NCBI GenBank assembly: GCA_001310715.1
Contig: BAXV01000012.1
Location: 14,964-78,963, forward strand
Length of the DNA stretch: 64,000 nucleotides
Source: Pseudovibrio sp. JCM 19062
GTDB lineage: Bacteria; Pseudomonadota; Alphaproteobacteria; Rhizobiales; Stappiaceae
Reading direction: 5' to 3'
Notes under the pieces: generated by a model
Databases searched by the model: none
Told to the model about the DNA's origin: nothing
The model's input: only the letters and a program-made list of their open reading frames with translations
Position numbers and translations under genes: made by a program
Shown here: piece by piece, positions 18,966-28,754 of the stretch
How the letters are laid out: every line of letters begins with the position of its first letter
How positions within the stretch are numbered: position 1 is the first letter of the stretch

Positions 18966-19952
18966 GTGAAAGCAATGGTTCTGCGTGAAGTTGGAAAACC
19001 GCTTGTCCTTCAGCACCGGGATTCTCCTCCATCGCCAAAGCATGGAGAAATCCTCATAAAGATCGAAGCCTGTGCCGTCTGCCGGACAGACTTGCATGTG
19101 GTTGATGGCGACCTCAAAAACCTCAAGCTCCCGCTGATCCCCGGCCACGAGATCGTCGGCAGAGTACAAGCCTGCGGGGCAGGCGTCACTGATCTCGCTC
19201 CGGGTACGCGGGTTGGCATTCCATGGCTAGGACACACCTGCGGATGCTGCTCGTTCTGCCAAAGCCATCAGGAAAATCTCTGTGATCATCCAATATTCAC
19301 CGGCTACACCCGCGACGGCGGCTTTGCCACCCACACCATCGCAGACCGTCACTATGCGTTCGAGCTGGATCAAAACGCCGATCCTGTCTCGCTGGCACCG
19401 CTTTTATGCGCTGGATTGATCGGCTGGCGTTCTTTGAAAAAAAGCTGGTGAGGGCAAGAAGATAGGCATCTACGGCTTTGGAGCCGCCGCCCACATTATC
19501 GCGCAGATCTGCATCTGGCAGGGCCGGAAGGTCTACGCATTCACTAGAACAGGCGACACACAAGCACAAGAGTTTGCACGCGAACTGGGTGCCACATGGG
19601 TCGGCAGCTCGCAAGAACAGCCACCGGAAAAGCTGGATGCGGCCATCATCTTTGCGCCGGTCGGAGCTCTGGTACCAGCAGCGCTCAAAGCTCTGCGCAA
19701 AGGCGGGCGCGTTGTCTGCGGCGGCATTCACATGAGCGACATCCCGCAAATGCCGTACTCACTGTTGTGGGAGGAACGTCAGGTGGTCTCCGTGGCTAAC
19801 CTAACCCGCGAGGACGGGCTGGAGTTCTTTCCCATCGCCAGAAAAGCAGGTGTGAAAACCCACTGCGTTCCCTACAAGCTGGAGCAAGCCAACACCGCTC
19901 TGGATGATCTGCGCGAGGCCGATTATCCGGCGCCGCCGTTCTCATTCCCTAA
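18966..19952 (+). CDS. zinc-dependent alcohol dehydrogenase family protein (frameshifted)
   Basis: This is a medium-chain NAD(P)-dependent alcohol dehydrogenase. It starts at GTG 18966 with AAGGAG 8 bases upstream. The catalytic zinc ligands are in ACAVCRTDLH (near residue 37) and IPGHEIVG (near residue 60); the structural zinc loop CGCCSFCQSHQENLC has all four cysteines. The nucleotide-binding GIYGFGAAAH follows. The frame breaks at the run of seven A near 19437-19443 (six give SLKKAGEGKKIGIYGFG) and at 19918, where one missing G hides the end LREGRLSGAAVLIP. The reconstructed length is 328 residues. It is divergent from queC and convergent with the DUF1989 gene, overlapping it by 11 bases. 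Confidence 0.85.
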
Positions 19953-20819
19953 GCTTGTGCCCACCGCTATACCCGCTACGCTTGGCAGGCGACCAGTTTG
20001 GCAGGCTGCCCTCGGCCGGTTTGAAGACCTCCACCAGCAACGGATAACACGGCGTGTTATCGTCAGAATGGCTGCTGCCACAATCACCACCCGGGCAGGT
20101 GGACAGCGCACCCAGAAGATCAATCTCGGCAAAAAACTCGATGAAGTCCCCTGGACGAACCGGACTGGCTTCATGAAATACTGGTGCGTGTCGCGAGTAA
20201 AACCGGTGCACATGAACACATTCATCACATCATGCACATGTGGCTCCGCCCCATCTAGCGAGAGCCCCCGCGCATCAGCGAGCGCCCGGGTCAGGTTGGA
20301 ATGGCAGCAGTGGTTATAATCTACGTGCTTGAGCATATGGTTGGTGTAAGGATCGCAGCGTGTGCCGATCACGTCATGAACCCCGGCACCGTCCTCATCC
20401 CAGCCGTACCAGTCCAGAGTGTCCTGCGTGATTGTCGCCATCGGACGCAGATACGGCATGGTGCTCCAAAGGCGGTCACCCGTTGAAAGGTGGGAGGCAT
20501 GCAGCTGGCGTGTCTTCCCGCTAAAGAAACGCTCATTCAGATCATTCGCATTCCAAAGGTTCAAATCCCCCACCTGCGGTCCTTCAACGCTTACAATGCG
20601 GAAGAAGTGTCCAGCAGGAACTTGAAAGTGCCTCCCATCGCGCGGTGGTACCACAACCTCGTCAATCTTCTCCATGCTCTCCTTGGCCTGCTGATACAGA
20701 TCGGCGTCATAGGCTGGTAGGTGGTCAACCTCGTAACAAACGATAGGTGCCTTGGACCGGCGATCATCAGAAGCAGCAGGAATACTGGTTGAAATCGATC
20801 GAGAGGAAAGTTTTGTCAT
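19942..20819 (-). CDS. DUF1989 / urea carboxylase-associated family protein (frameshifted)
   Basis: This protein has the DUF1989 fold found in urea carboxylase-associated proteins and related proteins of aminomethyl-compound metabolism. Recognisable stretches are VPAGHFFRIVSVEGPQVGDL, RLWSTMPYLRPMATI, DVIGTRCDPYTNHML and HVHDVMNVFMCTGF. The frame breaks near 20190; the correct end, VRPGDFIEFFAEIDLLGALS and the family-typical TCPGGD, reads in another frame to 19942. The restored protein is about 292 residues. Its biochemical reaction is not established for this subgroup. It overlaps the alcohol dehydrogenase gene tail to tail, and no urea carboxylase or allophanate hydrolase genes are in the window. 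Confidence 0.72.
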
Positions 20820-21052
20820 AAGCCAATGATCCTAAAAACACGGATGAACTATTGCCCCGATTGAACTCTCCAATGCGCCATTAATATATTGATTTAATTT
20901 CACCTATCCCTTCAGTCCCCGTAAGCCGTCGTAGGCGGCGCGGAAAACACTGACTGAAGCAAGAAACTGCAATTTCCATCGGTAGAAAAAGCGCCTCATT
21001 CTCAGATTGTTCAATCGTATTTTAGCGACAGCGAACGCATCACGGTGCCCGC

Positions 21053-22344
21053 TTAAATACGCATAAGGGGAGTGAGAACCGGTCTGAAGTTAATACCGGA
21101 GCGCATCTGAAACTCTTCATAGTGGAACTGGCGTAGCGGATACTTCAGAGCTTTCAGATCACGCACCAACTGCTTGCGCATTGCTTTCGGTCCACAAAAC
21201 GCAATTGGCATGGTGTTGAAGTAGGTGCCCTGCAAGATTTTCAGCAGCCGCGCCTCGATGTATTCGCCCATATCAGATTCAAAGTACTGAACGTGCAGAT
21301 TGGGCAGTCGTTTTTCCAGCTCCTCCAGCTCCTCAAGAAAGGGCGTCTCAAGCTTATTGCGCACGCCGTAGTAAAGATAGATCTGCCCGCTTTCATCTCC
21401 AGCTAATGTCTGCGCCCAGGCAAGAAACGGAGTAAGACCAACGCCGCCCGCAATCCAGATCTGATCCCGGCTGGATTCGATGGGACGAAAGCCCCCATAG
21501 CCCTCACTGAGATGTGCTTTTGTGCCAAGCTGTAACTGATGAATACGAGAGGTGTAGTCCCCAAGAGAGGAGATACAGAACCGAATCCGGTTATCCGCGC
21601 GTGGTGCACAGGCGATTGTGTAGGGGTGAACTTCCCCCAAACCAGCCTGCTCAAAGGAAGCATAGGCAAACTGACCCGCCTTATGCGAGATGGGCGTGCT
21701 CAGCGGTTTCAATGTAATGCTTGTTGTGCGCCCGTAAATCTCAACGCTCTCCACTTCATAGGTTTTGCTGCGACCCTTCATGCCTTTGTACGTCAGGTAC
21801 AAAAATGACATGACACCAAGAAGACAGAAGATGGAGATGTAAAGGCCAATTGGGTCATACCAATGGAAAAGATTTGGGATCATCAGGAAGTGAAGCGCGC
21901 CGAGCACAAAGAAAAGGCCAATAAACCGGTGTGTCCAACGCCAGATTTGGTAGGGAATAAACGTCGCCAATGAGCCGATGCCCAAAGCCAGAATGCCATA
22001 ATAAGCGATCTCGCCAAGCTCCTCCGCCAAGTCTGCTATATTCCCACCGCGAAGACTGCTGGAGAGTGCCTCCGCATCAATGGTCTCATGCAGAAAGAGA
22101 GCAGCAAGCGCGATGATCGCCAGCCATTTGTGCAGGACGTAAACGCGGTCCATTGGCCCGAACAGAAGCTCGACCCCCTTCACCCGCGTTGCCATCACCT
22201 GCATCAGCCCCATGAAGATCAGGCGAGCATTCCAAGATATTGGCTCACCAAGGCACCAAAGTTTGCTTGCTCCCCATATTGCGAGAAGATCAAAAGCGGG
22301 GGCAGTGGACTGGCGAAAAGAAAGATCAGACCAATAGGTTTCAT
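21053..22344 (-). CDS. ferric-reductase-like transmembrane flavoprotein (frameshifted near start)
   Basis: This is a membrane oxidoreductase with an N-terminal ferric-reductase-like haem domain and a C-terminal FAD/NAD(P)-binding ferredoxin-reductase domain. Histidines spaced for haem ligation appear in VLHKWLAI, LFLHET, WTHRFIG and ALHFLM within the first 160 residues. The flavin domain shows HPYTIA, AGGVGLTPFLAW and FCGPKAMR. The intact frame begins at 22213, but the upstream sequence from ATG 22344 (MKPIGLIFLFASPLPPLL) joins it through one missing base near 22218, adding the first helix. The full protein is about 430 residues. It could pass electrons from NAD(P)H across the membrane to iron, oxygen or a quinone; the acceptor is unknown. 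Confidence 0.78.
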
Positions 22345-22468
22345 AAGGGGGCGCTCAATCAGAATTGATGATGCGCACGCGATTGAAAATACAGCCGCAA
22401 GGCCTGCTTCAATCTGCGTGCCCCCTCAAAATCACCAGTAAGCTGAAACCAACCTGAAGTTTACAGAC

Positions 22469-23780
22469 CTACGTCCGCAGCTTGAGCATAAAACGCGCAC
22501 CGCCAAGCCGCTCGCTTGTACCAACGGATATCTCAACCCCGTTGCGCCGACACAGCGTTTGCGTAATCGAAAGACCAAGCCCAGCACCAGAGGCAGACTG
22601 CCCCGGCATGCGGAAGAAACGTTCAAAAACCTTTTCCCGATAGTCCTCCGGAATACCCGGACCGCTATCCTCGACACTCAGGTAAACATAATCGTCCTCA
22701 CGGCGCGCATCCACAATCACCTGTCCGTTAGAAGGAGTGTGGCGAATGGCGTTGCCAATCAGGTTATTGAGCACGGTCCAAGGTCCTCAGGGTCCACAAC
22801 AGCCTGCACCGGCTCCGAGCTTAGCAGCTGCAACTCTACATCCTTGCCATGAGCACGTGAACCTGCTGGGCAAGACTTTCCTGAAGAACCGGCATTAAGT
22901 CATGCTCAGTAACGTCACGGGACAAATCCTGACCCGCTCGCGCATGTTCCAAAAGCTTGGCAGCCAGATGGGTTGCCCGGTCAACACCCTCAATGATGTT
23001 ATCAAATCGCTGCCGTGTAGCCTCATCCAGCTTGTCCGGCTGAATCACCTGACACTGGGCTTTAACAACCGTTAGCGGTGTTCTGATCTCATGGGCCGCA
23101 TCGTCAATAAACCGTTGTTCTCGCGCCAGATAGGTTTCTATGCGATCAAAAAGCACATTGAGCGAATTCACAATCGGCACAAGCTCGTCAGCCTGTCCCT
23201 GTATACTGACTTTTCCCAGATTCTCAGGTTCCCTGACCGCTAGCGTTTCAGAAAGGCTTGTGAGCGGACGCAATCCACGTTTGACGATGAAAACGGTGGC
23301 GATGATGGAAAAAACGAACACCAGTGCCAGTGGAATGGAAACAGTCTCAAATGTCTGCTCCGCCAGCTCGTTCGCCTCATCAAGAACCACACCCACAATG
23401 TACTGCTGATCGGTGTTCTGCCCAGAAAAGCTCCATATGATCCAGTCTTCACCCCCGGAATGGATCTCCTGAACACCCGGCCTCAGGTTGTCCGGCAAAG
23501 TGACCTGTTTGACAGACTTGTAAGTGTCCTGACCAGCGCCATCCCGTATCGCAATAATATATTCGTCCGCATCGTCATGCTCCCCCGCATCACCGGGCGT
23601 AATGCTATCGCCTTCAAGTTGAGCAACAAGCCGCGCCAGCAAAAACGTCTGTGCGTGATGGGTCTCGTAAAACTCTTCCGCCGTCATGAAATAGACAATG
23701 GCGGAGAAGACACCCCAGACCACTAGCAGCAGCGGGATCAGCAGAATGAGAATACGGCTGCGGATTGAGGAAAATTTCAT
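22469..23780 (-). CDS. two-component sensor histidine kinase, QseC-like (frameshifted)
   Basis: This is an inner-membrane sensor kinase. Transmembrane helices lie at about residues 9-31 and 158-180 around a periplasmic sensor region of 125 residues, followed by a linker and the H box DDAAHEIRTPLTVVK with the phosphorylated histidine. The ATPase domain is in another frame: N box NNLIGNAIRHTPSNG, G1 VEDSGPGIPEDY and G2 GAGLGLSITQTL. Breaks are near 22840 and 22780. The joined protein is about 437 residues, matching QseC-type kinases. Its ATG overlaps the stop of the response regulator gene by four bases, so they form one operon. The signal is unknown. Confidence 0.85.
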
Positions 23781-24444
23781 AGGGTACTGTCCTCATCGAC
23801 AATATAGCCAACACCTCTAATGGTCCTGATCAGTTTGGAGGTGATCTTACGGCGGATCTGCGAGACATAGACTTCAAGCACATTGCTCTCCGCATTCTCG
23901 TCCCAGCCATAAAGCTTTTCCATAAGATCCGATTTGGAGACCACCCGGCCACGGCGCTCCAGCAGAATAGTCAAAAGCCGGAAGGCGAGAGGCTGCAGCA
24001 CCACCTCGTTGCCATCGTAAGAGGCTTTCTTCTGGTCCAGATCCAACGTCAGTCGCCCATGCTCCAGCAACATGCGAGTGCGCCCGGCAGAGCGGCGCAC
24101 CAGCGCACGGCATCGCGCCAGCAACTCTTCCATATCAAACGGTTTGGTCAGGTAGTCATCCGCGCCCAGATTAAGACCGTCAATCCGGTTCTTGGTGGTC
24201 TCCCGCGCGGACAGGATCAGAACCGGTACATCTGCCTTGTCATTGCGAATGGCCCTGAGAAAGTCCAGCCCATCCTGACCGGGCAACCCCAAATCCAGAA
24301 TGACCAAATCAAACTCGCCGGTCCGCAGAGCCTCTTCTGCCACCAGCCATCATCAACCAGTCCACCCTGAACTCGTAACGCTCTAAAAAAAAGCCTTGAT
24401 GCGTCGGCAATCAGCCGTTCATCCTCAACCAACAAAACGCGCAT
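23777..24444 (-). CDS. two-component response regulator, OmpR/PhoB family, QseB-like (frameshifted)
   Basis: This DNA-binding response regulator has an N-terminal receiver domain (acidic pocket in VEDE at residues 7-10, phospho-acceptor aspartate in VILDLGLPGQDG, switch lysine in LTKPFDMEEL) and a C-terminal winged helix (SKSDLMEKLYG, RRKITSKLIRTIRGVGYIV). The first 30 residues from ATG 24444 are in a different frame: a run of eight T in the coding strand near 24385-24392 and a further indel near 24345 separate them from the rest. Restored length is about 222 residues. It is the first gene of the pair with the QseC-like kinase. A hairpin-forming CTCATA/TATGAG repeat lies about 100 bases upstream, but no direct repeats were identified. 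Confidence 0.87.
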
Positions 24445-24776
24445 ATCTTCCTTCCGGCACGCCCACGTGCTCCATGCAGTTGCCCAAACTGTGTCACACC
24501 GACAAAAAACATGAAACTGAATTGTACCTGAAGAAACCTCATAGGTGCTTATGAGTGGGTGAAATTGGCATCGATTACAAGACCGTGCTGCTTCCCGGGT
24601 TCATAGCGCCAGTGCCCATGACAAGTTGATAGAACATCACGACAGGATGTGGCCATAAAAATGGCGTCTGCATACAATGATGCCCCATTCGTAGTTTACC
24701 TAATGCCTCTTCTGAAATTCCCTTACGTTAAGTTTGGCCCAGCCACTCTCGATGGATCAAAAGAGGGATCTCTTTG
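24445..24776. other. divergent intergenic region, no gene
   Basis: About 330 bases between the divergent regulator and Mo-hydroxylase genes. It should hold promoters for both. The only structure I noticed is an inverted repeat CTCATA-GGTGCT-TATGAG at about 24538-24555. Confidence 0.4.
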
Positions 24777-25238
24777 ATGGCAATTACAATAAAATTGAAC
24801 GGTGACACGCACACCGTCGACGCTGAACCGGGAACCCCGCTTCTTTGGGTTATCCGGGATAAAATGAAACTCACTGGCACCAAGTTCGGCTGCGGAATCG
24901 CCGCGTGCGGAGCGTGCACAGTACACATGGACGGCGATCCGGTACGCTCCTGTCAGACCAACATTGAAGATGTGGGGGACGCTGAAGTCACCACCATTGA
25001 AGGCTTGAACTCAGCACAGGCGCAAGCGGTGCAGCAGGCATGGACCGAAATTGATGTGGTGCAGTGTGGGTATTGTCAGTCAGGCCAAATCATGTCTGCC
25101 GTTGGCCTTTTGACCAGCAACGCCACCCCCACGCCGGACGAAATCGACGATTACATGAACGGCAATGCCTGTCGCTGTGCAACCTATGAGCGGATACGCG
25201 CGGCAATTAAGCGTGCCTCAGAAATTATGGAAGCCTAA
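24777..25238 (+). CDS. iorA: (2Fe-2S)-binding subunit of a molybdenum hydroxylase, IorA-like
   Basis: This is the small electron-transfer subunit of an isoquinoline 1-oxidoreductase-type Mo-hydroxylase. The N-terminal plant-type [2Fe-2S] site has cysteines in GTKFGCGIAACGACTVH (near residues 40-50) and SCQTN; the C-terminal four-helix domain holds the second cluster with QCGYCQSGQ and NACRCATYERI. The 153-residue length is normal. I chose ATG 24777 over a TTG one codon earlier. It is intact and lies one base before the large subunit. Electrons normally pass to a cytochrome, which is not encoded here. Confidence 0.9.
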   Translation: MAITIKLNGDTHTVDAEPGTPLLWVIRDKMKLTGTKFGCGIAACGACTVHMDGDPVRSCQTNIEDVGDAEVTTIEGLNSAQAQAVQQAWTEIDVVQCGYCQSGQIMSAVGLLTSNATPTPDEIDDYMNGNACRCATYERIRAAIKRASEIMEA

Positions 25239-25239
25239 G

Positions 25240-27423
25240 ATGAATATTACCACTTCTCGTCGCAGCTTCCTTCAGGGCGCAGCTGCCTCGTCTGCTGCCG
25301 TTCTCGTCATTGGCATGGCGCCATCCGGTCTCCTGGCTGCAACAAATGGTGCTGACACCACCATGCTCAATCCGTTTGTGAAGATTTCAAATGATGGAAC
25401 CGTCACCGCCGTTATCAAACACTTTGAAAGCGGGCAGGGTCCGGCAACAGGCCTGACCACGCTAATCGCCGAAGAGCTTGGTATCAGCATGGATGCCATC
25501 AATTATGAGTTCGCGCCAGTCAACCCGCAGCTTTACGCCAACTCCGCGTTTGGCGGTATGACACAGGGAACAGGCGGCTCCAGCTCCATGTTCGACAGTT
25601 ACTCCCAATACCGTCAGGCTGGGGCGGCCGCCCGCGAAGTTCTGCTTCAGGCAGCCTCTCAGGAGTGGGGAGTGCCGGTTGACCAGCTCACAATGGAAGA
25701 CGGCACCATCACAGGCGCTGGGAATTCCGCCTCACTGGGTGAGTTTGTCGAGGCGGCCAGCCGCCTGCAAGCCCCTCAGGATCCGCAGTTGAAAGACCCC
25801 TCCCAGTTCAAGCTGATCGGCAATGCAGCGTGCACCGCAAGGACACGCCGCCAAAAGTCAACGGCACCGCCCAATATGCCATGGACATCCAGTTCGACAA
25901 TCAGATGGTTGTCGCCATCAAGCGTACACCCCGCCTTGGCGGAACTGTCGCTTCCTTTGATGACAGCGGTGCAAAAAACATTACCGGATTTATCCGGGCT
26001 GATGTGCTTCCCAACAAAGCGGGTGTGGTCGTTTTTGCAGATGATACATGGGCAGCCTTTCAGGCCCGCGATGCGCTGGATGTGACCTGGGATAACTCGG
26101 CAGCGGAAAGCCGAAGCTCTGATCAGGTCTATGACGAACTCATGGCTGCGGTGAATGAAGCACCCAAATATAACGTGTCCAACACGGATCAAAGTGAGGT
26201 TGCCACTGCCATTGATCAGGCAAGCCAAGTGGTGGAAGAAACCTTCTACTTCCCGCTTCTGGCCCATGCGCCCATGGAGCCGCTCACCTGTACTTTGGAA
26301 GCAACCGATGACGGCGGGGTCGTGCTTTATGATGGCTGCCAGACACCAACCGGCCCACAGGGAGCTATCGCGCAGATTTTGGACCTGCCGTCAGAAAAGG
26401 TCCAGATCCAGACCATGTTCGCAGGTGGCTCTTTTGGTCGCCGCTCAACGTCAAATTCCGACTATCAGTCAGAAGCAGCATATGCTTTCGGGATGACAGA
26501 CCGGTCGCGCCTGTAAAACTGGTGTGGTCTCGTGAAGATGATGTTACCGGCGGCTTCTATCGTCCGCATTTGCCCACAAAGTTCGCGTCGGTCTGGATAC
26601 CGAGGGTAACATTATCGGCTGGGACCACCGCATCGCAGGCCAGTCCATCGCCAAGGGCGTTGAGGTCAATGATTCAGCGGTAGAAAACGGGATCGATCAC
26701 TCCTCCGTTGAGGGCGTTTTTCCGACCCCTTACACCATCCCGGCTATGTTCGCCGGCCTGACCGACATCAAACCGGCCACAACCGTTTCGTGGTGGCGCT
26801 CCGTTGGCAACACCCATACAGGCTATGTCATGGAAAGCATGATGGACCTTGTGGCAAAAGCAGCTGGTCGTGATCCGGTCGATTTCCGTCTGGCCCATCT
26901 TACTGAAGATACGCCAGAGCAACTGCGCATGGCCAGTGTGCTGCAGATGGCGGCGGAAAAAGGCAACTGGGGGAAAGCCCCGGACGCACGCACAGGGCAT
27001 CGCTGTCCATATGTCCTTCCGCAGCTTTGTTGCTGAGGTTGTCGAGATTTCCGGCAATGCAGATGATGGTGTGCAGATCGAGAAAGTCACCTGCGCCGTT
27101 GACTGCGGAACCCCCGTCAATCCGGATGTGGTCAAGCACAGATGGAAAGCGGCATCGGCTACGGCATCGGTCATGCCATGCGTGATGAAATCACACTGGA
27201 GGGCGGCGTCGTGCAGCAGAGCAACTTTTCCGACTACGAACCGCTCCGCATCGCGGATATCGGTGAGATCGAGGTCCACGTCGTCCCCTCTACCGAAATC
27301 CCGACCGGCGTCGGCGAACCGGGCACACCACCTTCAGCTCCCGCACTGGCAAATGCGATCGCTGTAAATGGCCCACGGGTAACCAGACTGCCAATGGATA
27401 AGTCTGGCGTGACCTTCGCTTAA
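25240..27423 (+). CDS. iorB: molybdopterin-binding large subunit of a Mo-hydroxylase, IorB-like (multiple frameshifts)
   Basis: This is the catalytic subunit of an isoquinoline 1-oxidoreductase/aldehyde-oxidase-type hydroxylase. A twin-arginine signal (TSRRSFLQGAAASSAA, residues 5-20) directs folded export. Family sequence continues through MTQGTGGSSSMFDSY, GGSFGRRSTSNSDYQ (molybdopterin binding), SWWRSVGNTHTGYVMES, the cluster DCGTPVNPD and the C-terminal GVGEPGTPPSAPALANAI with the catalytic glutamate. At least five single-base indels split it (near 25830, 26505, 26565, 26995 and 27138); the whole is about 727 residues, normal for IorB. The natural substrate could be an N-heterocycle or an aldehyde and cannot be decided from sequence. 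Confidence 0.85.
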
Positions 27424-27440
27424 AGTCACCACCAATAAGC

Positions 27441-27474
27441 AAAAGGCAGGTTGATGAAGTGTCAGCCTGCCTTT
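27441..27474 (+). terminator. terminator after iorB
   Basis: AAAAGGCAGGTTGA (27441-27454) pairs with TCAGCCTGCCTTTT (27462-27475), with one G-T pair, and ends in T-rich sequence. Confidence 0.85.
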
Positions 27475-27692
27475 TGTCATTCCAACAAAAAAACGCAAGG
27501 CCTTGCGTCATTAACGCAAACCAACGCACCTCAAACTTGTAAGCTGTTAATTGTCGCCAATTGCACAGCCCGGCTAAGCAAATAATCCCCAATAAATATG
27601 AATGTATTCCTCCAGTTAGCGCTCCAGCAAGGAAGGCGCAGAAAAAGCCCCTTAGTCTGACGCCAAATACAAAAATCGGCTGGAAGGGTGCA

Positions 27693-28304
27693 ATGGACGA
27701 GGTTTACCAGAATCAAGAAGAAGCGACGGAGCGGGTCTACCGTCAGCCTGTCTCCCCTTGGGCATTAGAGAATTTACCCGGCGATCCCATGATGTGGATT
27801 CTGATTGTCAGTGAGATCCTCGTCTTCGGCGGCGCGCTTTGGGCCTTTGCCGGCAATGAGCTGCTGAACGTAGAAATCTATCGCGAGGCACGCACGCATC
27901 TGAATGTCCCGCTCGCCACTATCAATACCATTATCTTGCTCACCTCGGGCTTGTTTGCCGCCTTCGCAGTGCGCTATGGCAAATTCAAAGAAACCGGCAA
28001 GGCACGGCTCTCTTTGCTGGGGGCAGGCATATTGGGCGTGGCGTTTATGGCGCTCAAAATCTACGAATACAAAGAGAAACTTGCTCTGGGTCTCAATGTG
28101 GAGACCAACACGTTCTATACGCTCTATTATCTCGTCACAGGCTTCCATCTCGCCCATGTGATCTTCGGGCTGATCATACTGGGCATCCTTGCCCTTTGGC
28201 CCACAGAGGACAATCTGGAATCGGGCACCGCCTTTTGGCATATGGTTGATCTCATCTGGGTGATTATCTTCCCTATCTTCTATCTTATGGGGCAGGGGCT
28301 GTAA
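27693..28304 (+). CDS. norE: cytochrome c oxidase subunit III-like protein, NorE-like
   Basis: This is a 203-residue, five-helix membrane protein of the CoxIII family, of the short type often called NorE and found beside nitric oxide reductase or alternative oxidases. The typical segments are MMWILIVSEILVFGGALWAF, INTIILLTSGLFAAFAV, TGFHLAHVIFGL and the final HMVDLIWVIIFPIFYLMG. I chose ATG 27693 with GGAAGGG upstream; an upstream in-frame start at 27561 adds sequence without family resemblance. Its function is accessory (assembly or activation) in nitric oxide reductase systems. The catalytic NorB and NorC are not in the window. Confidence 0.8.
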   Translation: MDEVYQNQEEATERVYRQPVSPWALENLPGDPMMWILIVSEILVFGGALWAFAGNELLNVEIYREARTHLNVPLATINTIILLTSGLFAAFAVRYGKFKETGKARLSLLGAGILGVAFMALKIYEYKEKLALGLNVETNTFYTLYYLVTGFHLAHVIFGLIILGILALWPTEDNLESGTAFWHMVDLIWVIIFPIFYLMGQGL

Positions 28305-28306
28305 TC

Positions 28307-28609
28307 ATGGAACACGACAGAACTGAACCACGCCGCATCCCAATGAACGACCTGCTCAAAGCATGGGTGTTTCTGGTTGTACTGACAGTGCTGGGCTACG
28401 TCCTCAGTTTGATCCATAGTCCTGCGCTTGTTTATGTGGGCCCGCTGATTATCGCGGTACTAATCCTCTTTAAGGCCCGCATCATTCTAACAAGCTATCT
28501 GGGCCTGACCCGTTGTCCCGCATGGCTCTCCATGCTCACCAGCATGATCATTGCCATCACCGCAATCTGCGCAGGCCTGCTTACATACGTCGCCGCTGGG
28601 TTCCTCTAA
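28307..28609 (+). CDS. norF: small membrane protein of the cytochrome c oxidase subunit IV-like family, NorF-like
   Basis: A 100-residue protein with three predicted helices and the conserved FKARIILTSYLGL segment of prokaryotic COX4/NorF proteins near residue 61. It starts two bases after the norE-like stop, so it is cotranscribed. In denitrifiers NorEF raises nitric oxide reductase activity. It is intact. A bidirectional terminator follows. Confidence 0.75.
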   Translation: MEHDRTEPRRIPMNDLLKAWVFLVVLTVLGYVLSLIHSPALVYVGPLIIAVLILFKARIILTSYLGLTRCPAWLSMLTSMIIAITAICAGLLTYVAAGFL

Positions 28610-28686
28610 GAACAGCACAGAAAGCAATAGAGAGTGCACTGTGACGGGGACCGGCGTTGCCTCGCATACACAACGGCCTTTACGAA

Positions 28687-28716
28687 ATCACCCGCTCAGA
28701 AAGCTGAGCGGGTGAT
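28687..28716. terminator. bidirectional terminator between norF-like and ornithine cyclodeaminase genes
   Basis: A perfect 13-bp stem, ATCACCCGCTCAG (28687-28699) with CTGAGCGGGTGAT (28704-28716), around an AAAG loop, flanked by A-rich and T-rich sequence, serves two convergent genes. Confidence 0.85.
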
Positions 28717-28754
28717 CTTTGAACGTTTGCATTAGGCCTAAATGAATGTCCGGT

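Noticed and set aside
27549..27562. AATTG-TCGC-CAATT inverted repeat upstream of norE as an FNR/NnrR-type site
   Set aside because: The half-sites do not match TTGAT/ATCAA or TTGTC/GACAA consensus and the region is only 130 bases from the start; too weak to annotate.
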